Shown in pieces: positions 7,223 through 13,164 of a DNA stretch of 13,164 nt. This stretch comes from an uncultured Clostridia bacterium (GTDB taxonomy: Bacteria > Bacillota > Clostridia > Christensenellales > UBA1242), in contig CAOJFR010000031.1 of assembly GCA_948434855.1 (NCBI GenBank), positions 1-13,164 of the forward strand. The letters run 5' to 3'. The translations under genes were made by a program, and so were the position numbers. The notes beneath the pieces are model-generated. The model was not told the origin of the DNA and did no database searches. It saw only the letters and a list, made by a program, of their open reading frames with translations. Position 1 is the stretch's first letter; every line of letters begins with the position of its first letter.

Positions 7223-8218
7223 ATGAAAAATAAAAAAAGCCTAGCTCTTAAGGCGGCAGAGGACAGAATTTCTACAACCATTGTTGATGATATGAATGAC
7301 TCTGAAAGAGGAACAGGAGAAAAAAATAGTGAGAAGGCTGTGATTAAAGTTTCGCTATTTTGCTTAATTTCAAATATACTTTTATCTTTTTTTAAGCTTA
7401 TTGCTGGATTGATTGGTAAGTCTTATGCAATGGTGGCAGATTCAGTTCACTCTTTTTCGGATGTTTTTACAACAGTTATTGTTATTATTGGTGTTAAGAT
7501 TTCTTCTAAGAAAGCAGATAAAAGTCATCCGTATGGTCATGACAGGTTTGAATGTGTGACAGCCTTGATTTTATCTTTTGCTCTTTTTGCAGTTGGTGTG
7601 ATAATTGGATATAATGCACTGATGAACTTAATTTCTGGACAATATAATGTTTCAGAAGAGCCAAAATTAATTGCACTAATTGCAGCGGTTATTTCAATTT
7701 TGGTGCAGGGCGTTTTGTTTTTGGTATCTTATAGAGTGGCGAAAAAAGTTAATTCTGGCTCACTTAAGGCAGATGCTTGGCACCATCTTTCAGACTCACT
7801 TTCTTCAATAGGAAGTTTTATTGGAATTTTAGGGGCTATTCTTGGAATTGAAATTTTGGATGTTGTTGCTGGATTTGTTATTTGTTTGATGATTGTTAAA
7901 GTTTCTGTGGATATTTTTATGGACTCTATTAAAAAAATGACGGATACTTCGGCACCTATTGAAACTCAGCTTGAAATTGAAAATATTGCTAAGCAAGTTG
8001 ATGGAGTGAAAAAAATTGACTCACTTAGGACAAGGCTTTTTGGAAATATGATTTATATTGATATTGAAATTGCCTGTGATGGAAAAATTTTGCTTGATGA
8101 AAGTCATGAAATTGCTCAGAGGGTTCATGATGAAATTGAAGCGAACATGAAGCTTGTTAAGCATTGTTTGGTTCATGTTAATCCTTATATTAAAGAAGTG
8201 GAAGAAAAAAAGAGATGA
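7223..8218 (+). CDS. Cation diffusion facilitator (CDF) family metal transporter
   Basis: Predicted proton-coupled efflux of a divalent metal such as zinc, iron or manganese across the membrane. The 331 residues hold a hydrophilic, mostly acidic N-terminal tail of about 40 residues. A six-segment membrane domain follows (about 42-63, 69-92, 112-136, 148-172, 190-208, 212-232), and then the cytoplasmic domain (about 245-325), which in CDF proteins has a ferredoxin-like fold. Metal-site residues are visible: D73, H76 and D80 in ADSVHSFSD of the second segment, and D184, H187, H188 and D191 in ADAWHHLSD of the fifth. SHPYGHDRFE (101-110) between segments two and three is the classic family block. 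The chosen ATG has GAGG at 7214-7217 with a 5-base gap; an in-frame GTG at 7205 lacks a ribosome binding site. Monocistronic by promoter and terminator. The His/Asp-rich sites hint at zinc, but the metal cannot be settled from sequence. Confidence 0.95.
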   Translation: MKNKKSLALKAAEDRISTTIVDDMNDSERGTGEKNSEKAVIKVSLFCLISNILLSFFKLIAGLIGKSYAMVADSVHSFSDVFTTVIVIIGVKISSKKADKSHPYGHDRFECVTALILSFALFAVGVIIGYNALMNLISGQYNVSEEPKLIALIAAVISILVQGVLFLVSYRVAKKVNSGSLKADAWHHLSDSLSSIGSFIGILGAILGIEILDVVAGFVICLMIVKVSVDIFMDSIKKMTDTSAPIETQLEIENIAKQVDGVKKIDSLRTRLFGNMIYIDIEIACDGKILLDESHEIAQRVHDEIEANMKLVKHCLVHVNPYIKEVEEKKR

Positions 8219-8233
8219 ATAATCATCTCTTTT
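8208..8233. terminator. Bidirectional intrinsic terminator between convergent genes
   Basis: AAAAGAGATGA (8208-8218) and TCATCTCTTTT (8223-8233) form a perfect 11-bp stem with an ATAA loop. T runs follow on both strands (8230-8233 then ATTTTT on plus; seven T from 8211 to 8205 on minus). The TGA stop of the CDF gene is inside the stem, and the protease gene's stop lies 5 bases beyond it, so one hairpin serves both. Confidence 0.88.
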
Positions 8234-8237
8234 ATTT

Positions 8238-9638
8238 TTAAATTAATGGAGAAATATATGTGCTATTAAGCGATATTTCAGCAGTATAGGTTCCTGCTGA
8301 ATTTTTTGCTTCAATTATTATAACATCTCCAATTCTGGCTGACAACATATATTCGTTTAAATTGAATGTGCGTGTAATGTTATATTTTTTGCCATTAATT
8401 GTTAACGAAACTAATGTGTCGCCAACTTTTAGCTGGGTTTTGTTATTTCCACAAGTTTGGTTATAATAATTAACAATGCTATTTGTGGCGATTGATTTTA
8501 TTTTTACAATTTCTTTTAGCACTGCAGTGGAAGTGTTTGGATCGTAGTATGATGTGTGGGCGTAAGCTTGGGTTGTTATACCAAGATTTATGCTGTATCC
8601 TGAACCGCTATTTGCTTCATGGTCTTCAATTATGTTTTCTGCCACAATTTCAATTATGCTTGATGGAACTGCATAGTATCTTAGGTCTGTTATCTCTTTT
8701 GCACCACCATTGGTTAAGCCAATTAGTTCACCTTTTGAATTGAATAGTCCACCACCAGAGTTTCCATGATTTATATAGCTGTCATGTCTGAATGCTCTGA
8801 TTGTTTTTACTGAATTTCCAAATTCCATATTAATGTCTTCACTGTCTGTGCACACAATGCCTTTGGTTATTGCCATCCCTGCACCAAGATTGTCTCCGAT
8901 TGAATAGCAATCTTCACCAAGCTTATGATCTGAAAGCACAACTGGTTCAACATTTGCAGATTTTAAATCTGAGCTGTCAGCAACTTTTAAGACTGCAATA
9001 TCGTGATCCATTGAACCACCAACATATGTTGCAGAAATTCTATAGTTGCTATTTGCTAAATAAACGTTGTATATTGAGTAGTTTTGTGTGCTGCTATAAG
9101 CAGTTACGTGGCGATTTGTTATTAAATATGCACTGCCGTCTGCATTGTATTTATATAAAACAGCAGAACCTGTTGTTCCGTTGGTTGAGCCTGATCTGAA
9201 TGCATTGACAGTTAATACGCTCATAAAGTTTTTTGAAAGTATATTTGGTGTTACGTCGAGGTTGTTTCCACTTAATGTTTTTAAAAAGTCTAAATATGTT
9301 CCATTAAACCCGTTTTCTGGTTTAATTGCATTTTGATACATTTCATAAGTATTTAAAACTGGGGCATCACTTCCATCTTCGCCATTTGTTCCGTCATGGC
9401 CTTTTAGGCTATTAAGCCATTCTTGTTCTGTTCCAACAAAACCATTGTCACACGCAATTTCGTATGCACTTTTGCCCTTTAAACTATTGAGCCATTCTTG
9501 TTCTGTTCCTGAAAATCCATTTTCTTTCGCAACTTCATAGGCAGAAGTTGAGCCGCAAGAAGTGAAGATGAACATACATGGCACAAGCATTAATAAGAAT
9601 AGAGATTTTTTTAAAATATTTAAAACATTATTTTTCAT
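8238..9638 (-). CDS. HtrA/DegP-like trypsin-fold serine protease lipoprotein with tandem surface repeats
   Basis: Predicted membrane-anchored extracellular protease. Residues 1-27 are a lipoprotein signal peptide (KNN/KK, then a hydrophobic core) ending at FTSC, with C28 the lipidated residue. Two nearly identical 24-residue units follow (32-55 and 57-80; each ends TEQEWLNSLKG), then a short Gly-rich collagen-like stretch (82-91) and a degenerate third unit (about 97-124). The protease domain spans about 133-335 with the full triad: H177 in TNRH, D213 in DHDIAVLKV, and S294 in GNSGGG. Residues about 345-466 look like one PDZ-type domain (LKVGDTLVSLTING is the typical late block). The ATG at 9638 has an AAAAGGA ribosome site about 10 bases upstream. 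It is a separate transcription unit with its own promoter and terminator. Likely roles are envelope protein quality control or surface processing. Substrate specificity is unknown. Confidence 0.93.
   Translation of the reverse strand: MKNNVLNILKKSLFLLMLVPCMFIFTSCGSTSAYEVAKENGFSGTEQEWLNSLKGKSAYEIACDNGFVGTEQEWLNSLKGHDGTNGEDGSDAPVLNTYEMYQNAIKPENGFNGTYLDFLKTLSGNNLDVTPNILSKNFMSVLTVNAFRSGSTNGTTGSAVLYKYNADGSAYLITNRHVTAYSSTQNYSIYNVYLANSNYRISATYVGGSMDHDIAVLKVADSSDLKSANVEPVVLSDHKLGEDCYSIGDNLGAGMAITKGIVCTDSEDINMEFGNSVKTIRAFRHDSYINHGNSGGGLFNSKGELIGLTNGGAKEITDLRYYAVPSSIIEIVAENIIEDHEANSGSGYSINLGITTQAYAHTSYYDPNTSTAVLKEIVKIKSIATNSIVNYYNQTCGNNKTQLKVGDTLVSLTINGKKYNITRTFNLNEYMLSARIGDVIIIEAKNSAGTYTAEISLNSTYISPLI
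9396..9545. repeat. Two 75-bp direct repeats inside the protease lipoprotein gene
   Basis: Codons 32-56 (9471-9545) and 57-81 (9396-9470) are tandem imperfect copies encoding 25-residue units. Each unit starts SAYE, contains NGF-x-GTEQEWLNSLKG, and differs mainly in the middle. Similar units are known from Bacillota surface proteins, where copy number tends to vary. Confidence 0.85.
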
Positions 9639-9652
9639 ATTAATTTTTCCTT

Positions 9653-9679
9653 TTGTGTTATAAGAAAATTATAACACAA
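9653..9679. promoter_or_regulatory. Perfect 11-bp inverted repeat over the protease promoter (candidate operator)
   Basis: TTGTGTTATAA (9653-9663) and TTATAACACAA (9669-9679) flank GAAAA. The dyad covers the -10 box and the predicted transcription start, the usual position of a repressor operator. It lacks a T tract, so it is not a terminator for the minus-strand gene. The regulator is unknown, and no regulator gene is seen in the window. Confidence 0.55.
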
Positions 9680-9695
9680 GATTTTGATTTGTAAA
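9668..9695 (-). promoter_or_regulatory. Promoter of the protease lipoprotein gene, with extended -10
   Basis: On the minus strand TTTACA (9695 to 9690) and a perfect TATAAT (9673 to 9668) are 16 bases apart, with TGT directly before TATAAT (extended -10). Transcription should start near 9661, leaving a short leader of about 22 bases. The -10 lies within the inverted repeat at 9653-9679. Confidence 0.65.
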
Positions 9696-9731
9696 AATAA
9701 AAAGATACAATTTTATTGTTTGTATCTTTTT
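9692..9731 (-). terminator. Intrinsic terminator of gltX
   Basis: Read on the minus strand, AAAAAGATACAA (9731 to 9720) pairs with TTGTATCTTTTT (9710 to 9699) around a 9-base loop, followed by more T after one A. It starts about 10 bases past the gltX stop and separates gltX from the protease unit. Confidence 0.8.
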
Positions 9732-9740
9732 AACTTTTTA

Positions 9741-11408
9741 TTATTTTAAATTTTTTATTACATATTCACAGCGGTGCTTGATTTCACCAGTTCCAAGAAG
9801 TTTCATAATTTCATATAAGTCTGGAGTGGTTGACTTTCCGGTGAGCGCAATCCTTATGATGTTGCTAGCGTCTGCAACGCTTCCAACATAAGCTTCTGGG
9901 TTTGCTTTATAGGTCTTCATATCTGCAAATCCGCAATAGTCTGCACAAGCTTTTAGTCTATCAAACCATTCTTGCTTTGCGTCTTCACTTGAATAGACTA
10001 AAAGATATTCTTTTAAAAATTTTATAATATCTTCTTTTTTTAGTTTTGCATCATAAATGAGAGATGACTTTGGATTGTAATATTCATTAAATATATAACT
10101 AAAAAGTTCTTTAACTTCACTATAATGTGCAATGTCTTTTCTTGGTCTGTCATTTTCTCTGTCTATTCTTAACATTTTTTCAGCTGTTGGCTGATGTAAT
10201 AACAAAACCTTTGCAAATTCTGAATCATATTCATTTGCCCAGTCTATTATATTTCTGAGAAGTTCTTTTGCTGGTATTCTTGAGATTATGTTTTTTGAAA
10301 TATCATTAATTTTGACAAGGTCAAACATTGGGTTACCTGAAGATATTTTTTTGATTGAAAATGGAAATTCTGTATATGGCTTGTCTGGGTTTGCTTTTCT
10401 CCAATTTTCAAAGTCGCTATTGATTAAATTTAATAAATATTCATTGATTGCAACAGTTGGGTATCCTTCCATAACAAAATATCTTGTGTCTGCCTCTGGG
10501 TCATAGCGTTTGCTAAGTTTACGCTTATTTCCTGTTTTATCGTCAAGTTTGCAAATGACAGGAGTGTGAGCATATTTTGGTGGCTTTATTCCAAGTGCAT
10601 TAAAGATTTCTAAATGTGCAGCAAGTGAAGCCCACCATTCTTCACCTCTAACAACTATGCTTGTGTGCATTAATGTGTCATCAACAATATGTGCTAATGA
10701 ATATGGTGGAATGCCATTGCTTTTCATCAAAACAATATCTTTGCAGTTTTCATGAATTTCTCTTTTTCCCTTAATAAGGTCAGTAAACTCGTAAGTTTTT
10801 TCGGGGTCTCCAGTTGATAGCAATTTAAGTGCCCAAGGTTTACCCATTTTTATGTTCATTTCTATTGTTGCATAGTCTAGATTTCTGCAAGGGTCTTGTT
10901 CAATTATTGTTCCTGTTTCTTCAAGTTGCTTTACACGGCGCTCTTTTATATCTTCTTTTCCTTCGCTTTGCTTACAAAAACAAGGAAAGGCTCTGCCAAG
11001 TTCAACCAGTCTTTTTGCAAATGCCTGATAAATTTCTAGCCTTTCAGATTGAATGTAGCTTCCATATTCACCAACTTGTGGTTTGCCTTCACCAGCAAAC
11101 CCTTCATGTGGTTTGGTGTTAAAAGTGGTGAGCATATTATATGCAATGTCTGCAGCATTTTCAAATTTTCTTTTTTGATCAGTATCTTCAATTCTTAAAT
11201 AAAAAACACCATTTGTTTTATCGGCTGCAAGTTTGTCTATCATTGCACCAAAAAGTGAACCAGTGTGGAAAAATCCTGTAGGGCTTGGGGCAGTTCTTGT
11301 GACCTCTGCACCAGCTGGGAGTTTTCTTTCAGGAAACTTTTTATAGTAATATTCTGGTGTGGTGTGAACATTTTTATATAATAATTCGGATAGTTTTTTA
11401 TAGTCCAT
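9741..11408 (-). CDS. gltX: Glutamate--tRNA ligase (long, ~555-residue form)
   Basis: Charges tRNA with glutamate using ATP; cytosolic class I aminoacyl-tRNA synthetase. The signature APSPTG (40-45) leads to H48-T49-G50-S51, the HIGH-equivalent motif. LRIEDTD (71-77) and RGEEW (254-258) are the usual substrate-pocket blocks, and K-L-S-K-R (297-301) is the KMSKS-equivalent. C143, C145 and C174 (CFC and DPCR) fit the zinc-ribbon region seen in many bacterial GluRS. Common GluRS are about 470-490 residues; this one is about 555, like the longer form I recall from clostridia. The ATG at 11408 has AGGAG at 11416-11420 with a 7-base gap. An in-frame ATG at 11429 would add seven residues but has no comparable ribosome site. 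The HD-domain gene ends 45 bases upstream on the same strand, so they are probably cotranscribed. Whether it also glutamylates tRNA-Gln (non-discriminating) cannot be told here. Confidence 0.95.
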   Translation of the reverse strand: MDYKKLSELLYKNVHTTPEYYYKKFPERKLPAGAEVTRTAPSPTGFFHTGSLFGAMIDKLAADKTNGVFYLRIEDTDQKRKFENAADIAYNMLTTFNTKPHEGFAGEGKPQVGEYGSYIQSERLEIYQAFAKRLVELGRAFPCFCKQSEGKEDIKERRVKQLEETGTIIEQDPCRNLDYATIEMNIKMGKPWALKLLSTGDPEKTYEFTDLIKGKREIHENCKDIVLMKSNGIPPYSLAHIVDDTLMHTSIVVRGEEWWASLAAHLEIFNALGIKPPKYAHTPVICKLDDKTGNKRKLSKRYDPEADTRYFVMEGYPTVAINEYLLNLINSDFENWRKANPDKPYTEFPFSIKKISSGNPMFDLVKINDISKNIISRIPAKELLRNIIDWANEYDSEFAKVLLLHQPTAEKMLRIDRENDRPRKDIAHYSEVKELFSYIFNEYYNPKSSLIYDAKLKKEDIIKFLKEYLLVYSSEDAKQEWFDRLKACADYCGFADMKTYKANPEAYVGSVADASNIIRIALTGKSTTPDLYEIMKLLGTGEIKHRCEYVIKNLK

Positions 11409-11453
11409 TAATTTTCTCCTAAAATTCATATTTTTTAAACTGCTTTATATCGT

Positions 11454-12047
11454 TTAATCTGCAGCGGTTTCATCAAGATAGGTTGCCATGATATCTGCGA
11501 TATGAGTGAGTGTGCATATTGGATATTTATAGTAAGATTTTGACATTGAATAGTCTCCTGCAATTACTCTTTTGTCAAAGCCGCCCATATGCCAATTTAT
11601 GGCAAGCGCTTCTTCACGAGTTAGTCTTAAATAGCCATTAATTATATATACTGATTTTTCGCCATGGCCATAAGGAAGTTGGTCGTCTATTGCATAGTAT
11701 GGCTTTTGAACCCACTCGCCATTTTCCTTAACATTTCTCGTTTCGGTTTTATAGTAACAACATTTGCAAATATCATGAAAAAGCGCAACAATGGTTATGG
11801 TTTCTAAGTTTATATTTTCTTCCCCAAACTCGTCTGACATAAGCTTAAGTAGTCTTTTATAAACATTTAATGAATGAAAGCAAAGCCCACCAGCTTCTGC
11901 AGAATGAAACTTTGTGCTTGCAGGTGCCTCGTAAAAATCAGTGGTTTCTAGCCACTTTAAAAGTTCTTCAATTCCTTCTCTTTTTATGTTTGTTTTTGCA
12001 AGTGTTAAAAAATCTTGCTTGTTTTTTTCTAATAAGTTTTTATCCAT
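11454..12047 (-). CDS. HD-domain metal-dependent phosphohydrolase of unknown substrate
   Basis: 197 residues with the HD superfamily metal pattern: H58 in LCFHSL, H91-D92 in LFHDICK, H128 in YGHGEKS, H153 in NWHMGG and D185 in HIAD. The GG before LCFH (53-54) and the HxD spacing resemble the single-HD proteins near the YhaM type. There is no OB domain, so it is not a full YhaM exonuclease. Such enzymes typically hydrolyse phosphomonoesters, nucleotides or cyclic nucleotides; I cannot name the substrate. C94, C96 and C97 directly follow the HD pair, an unusual cluster. The ATG at 12047 lacks a clear ribosome binding site, and the promoter's -10 box ends only 6 bases before it. Either the message is leaderless or the promoter call is wrong. 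No alternative start is convincing. gltX follows after 45 bases on the same strand. Confidence 0.85.
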   Translation of the reverse strand: MDKNLLEKNKQDFLTLAKTNIKREGIEELLKWLETTDFYEAPASTKFHSAEAGGLCFHSLNVYKRLLKLMSDEFGEENINLETITIVALFHDICKCCYYKTETRNVKENGEWVQKPYYAIDDQLPYGHGEKSVYIINGYLRLTREEALAINWHMGGFDKRVIAGDYSMSKSYYKYPICTLTHIADIMATYLDETAAD

Positions 12048-12053
12048 ATGTTT

Positions 12054-12082
12054 ATATTATCACTTTTTTATAAGCTTGTAAA
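12054..12082 (-). promoter_or_regulatory. Promoter of the HD-domain gene/gltX unit, leaderless arrangement
   Basis: On the minus strand TTTACA (12082 to 12077), a 17-base spacer and TAATAT (12059 to 12054) preceded by TGA (extended -10). Transcription would begin at about 12047-12048, on the first base of the ATG. Confidence 0.5.
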
Positions 12083-12125
12083 CAAATTAAGCCAATAGCA
12101 GTTTAACTGGATTTTTAATTTGGGA

Positions 12126-12154
12126 TTGAAAAAATAATTAGTTTGTGATAAAAT
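12126..12154 (+). promoter_or_regulatory. Promoter of the right-edge unknown gene
   Basis: TTGAAA (12126-12131), 17 bases, TAAAAT (12149-12154) preceded by TGA (extended -10). Predicted start is near 12161, only about 13 bases before the ATG, with the AGGAG at the very start of the transcript. Confidence 0.6.
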
Positions 12155-12173
12155 GTATTTGTAGGAGAAGTTT

Positions 12174-13164
12174 ATGGATTTTTCAAATGATAGTAACATT
12201 TTAAATTTATCAAAACTTGAAACATATTATTATGTTTATACAAAGCTTCTTGGTTTTAATGAAAAAATATCTAAAAATAATGATGGAGAGGTTTCCTCTT
12301 TAATTTCTAATGTTAAAAATAAAAACTTAACCAGACAGCTTGCTGAGGCATTAGAGAGCGCTGGCATTTATTGTGCGATTGTTGGAGCAAAAAAAGAAGC
12401 TAAGAATTTTAATAAAAACAGGCATTCAAAAGGCGGAACTCATGATGCACTAATGGTTATTATTGATGACATGAGTTATCCTGTGAGCGGAATTTTTTAT
12501 GCTGAACCTATGCTTGACACTAAAAGCAAAAAAACATGCACGATTTGTAATTCTTTATTTAAACTAATTGGGGCAGAAGAATTGCTTAGCAAAGGTGGAA
12601 AGTATGAAATTGAAGATATGACGCTTGAAGCTTTGAAAAATGAAAGTGAAATGCTTTTAAAGCACAAACTAGCTTTTGCTGGATTTGATTTTGAAGAAAT
12701 TAAAGCGGAATTTTCTTCAGACAAAAAATTTAAAGACAGGATAATAGATATAATTGAAAAACTAACTGATGATGTTTTTGAAATGAAAGCAAAAGACAAA
12801 AGCGTTAACAAATATATTCATCCATATTTTGGAGAGGGTGAAAAACTTTATTCTGAAGCAGTGAATAAAACATTTATTGAAGTGTTTGATTCAGTTTTTA
12901 AAGTGGCTTGTGCTAGAAAGCTTAATAATATGCTATTTGATTTTAAAGTGAAAAATTATGAAGAGTTTGAGAAATATTTTGAGGACGCAGAAAATGAACT
13001 TAAAAGCTCTAAGATGATGATTAAGATTTTTTCGGAAAATTATCAGGGGATTACTCCAACGGTATTTAAGGATGTTATGCTTGAAGCAATTGAAGATGGT
13101 GACTTTTTTGCGGAAGATTCAAACTGCTATAAATATTATAAATATGTTTCAAATTTAGAAACAT
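12174..13164 (+). CDS. Unrecognised protein, 330 residues visible (partial, C-terminus off right edge)
   Basis: I translated this by hand and do not recognise the family. The ATG at 12174 has AGGAG at 12163-12167 and a good promoter just upstream, and the frame is open to the edge. The protein is soluble: no signal peptide, no membrane segment, and rich in Lys, Glu, Asn and Phe. Residues 50-115 run as a helix (LTRQLAEALESAGI), a strand (YCAIVGA), a basic loop (KNFNKNRHSKGG), then T-H90-D91-ALMVIIDD and FYAEPMLD115. This spacing recalls the helix, His-strand and Asp-strand of transglutaminase-like proteases, but the nucleophilic Cys expected at the helix start is missing, so this is only a structural guess. 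C122-T-I-C125 follows. The remainder (about 140-330) is charged and helical by eye. Confidence 0.8.
   Translation, partial: MDFSNDSNILNLSKLETYYYVYTKLLGFNEKISKNNDGEVSSLISNVKNKNLTRQLAEALESAGIYCAIVGAKKEAKNFNKNRHSKGGTHDALMVIIDDMSYPVSGIFYAEPMLDTKSKKTCTICNSLFKLIGAEELLSKGGKYEIEDMTLEALKNESEMLLKHKLAFAGFDFEEIKAEFSSDKKFKDRIIDIIEKLTDDVFEMKAKDKSVNKYIHPYFGEGEKLYSEAVNKTFIEVFDSVFKVACARKLNNMLFDFKVKNYEEFEKYFEDAENELKSSKMMIKIFSENYQGITPTVFKDVMLEAIEDGDFFAEDSNCYKYYKYVSNLET

Noticed and set aside
8870..9199. 109-codon plus-strand open frame opposite the protease
   Set aside because: Leu/Gln/His-rich shadow with no ribosome site; the protease frame has a complete triad.
9396..9545. CRISPR-like or mobile repeat
   Set aside because: The two 75-bp copies are in frame, tandem and coding for a known style of protein repeat, with no spacers.
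11409..11429. ATG at 11429 as the gltX start
   Set aside because: The AGGAG at 11416-11420 fits the ATG at 11408 and would be internal to the longer form.
12497..12811. 104-codon minus-strand open frame at the right end
   Set aside because: Ser-rich antisense frame within the right-edge gene, which has the promoter and ribosome site.

Overview
The window is strongly AT-rich, with A/T-ending codons and AGA for most Arg. It has strong AGGAG-type ribosome binding sites, sigma-70-like promoters with TGn extended -10 boxes, and U-rich intrinsic terminators. Together with a lipoprotein carrying repeats typical of Gram-positive surface proteins and a roughly 555-residue GltX, this suggests a low-GC Bacillota, most likely an uncultured clostridial (gut-type) lineage. 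I cannot name a genus. The standard genetic code fits every gene. There are no RNA genes, CRISPR arrays, insertion sequences or phage genes, and it reads as a mostly chromosomal housekeeping segment with a few odd members.

Layout. Positions 1-1565 (minus) hold the first 521 codons of an ABC-exporter-like half transporter. It runs off the left edge, and its nucleotide-binding domain has lost most catalytic motifs. A divergent promoter region (1566-1671) separates it from a two-gene plus-strand operon: dCMP deaminase (1672-2247) overlapping by one base a 751-residue CvpA-like membrane protein (2247-4502), closed by a palindromic terminator. Next come a nucleoside hydrolase (4614-5540, TTG start), the phosphoglycerate mutase gpmI (5616-7127, with terminator) and a cation diffusion facilitator (7223-8218, with its own near-consensus promoter). 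A bidirectional hairpin terminator at 8208-8233 separates this plus-strand block from a convergent minus-strand block.

The minus block consists of an HtrA-like serine protease lipoprotein (8238-9638), gltX (9741-11408) and an HD-domain hydrolase (11454-12047). The protease has its own promoter, whose -10 box lies inside a perfect 11-bp inverted repeat. gltX and the HD gene are probably cotranscribed from a promoter that sits almost on top of the HD gene's start codon. A divergent intergenic region (12048-12173) then leads to an unrecognised plus-strand gene (12174 to the right edge).

Together the genes cover nucleotide metabolism (dCMP deaminase, nucleoside hydrolase, possibly the HD hydrolase), glycolysis (gpmI), translation (gltX), metal export (CDF) and envelope functions (CvpA-like protein, protease lipoprotein, ABC protein). 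I see no single pathway binding them. The features most worth following are the eroded ABC ATPase domain, the long C-terminal region on the CvpA-like protein, the repeat-bearing protease with its promoter-overlapping palindrome, and the unknown gene at the right edge. No intergenic gap exceeds 130 bases.
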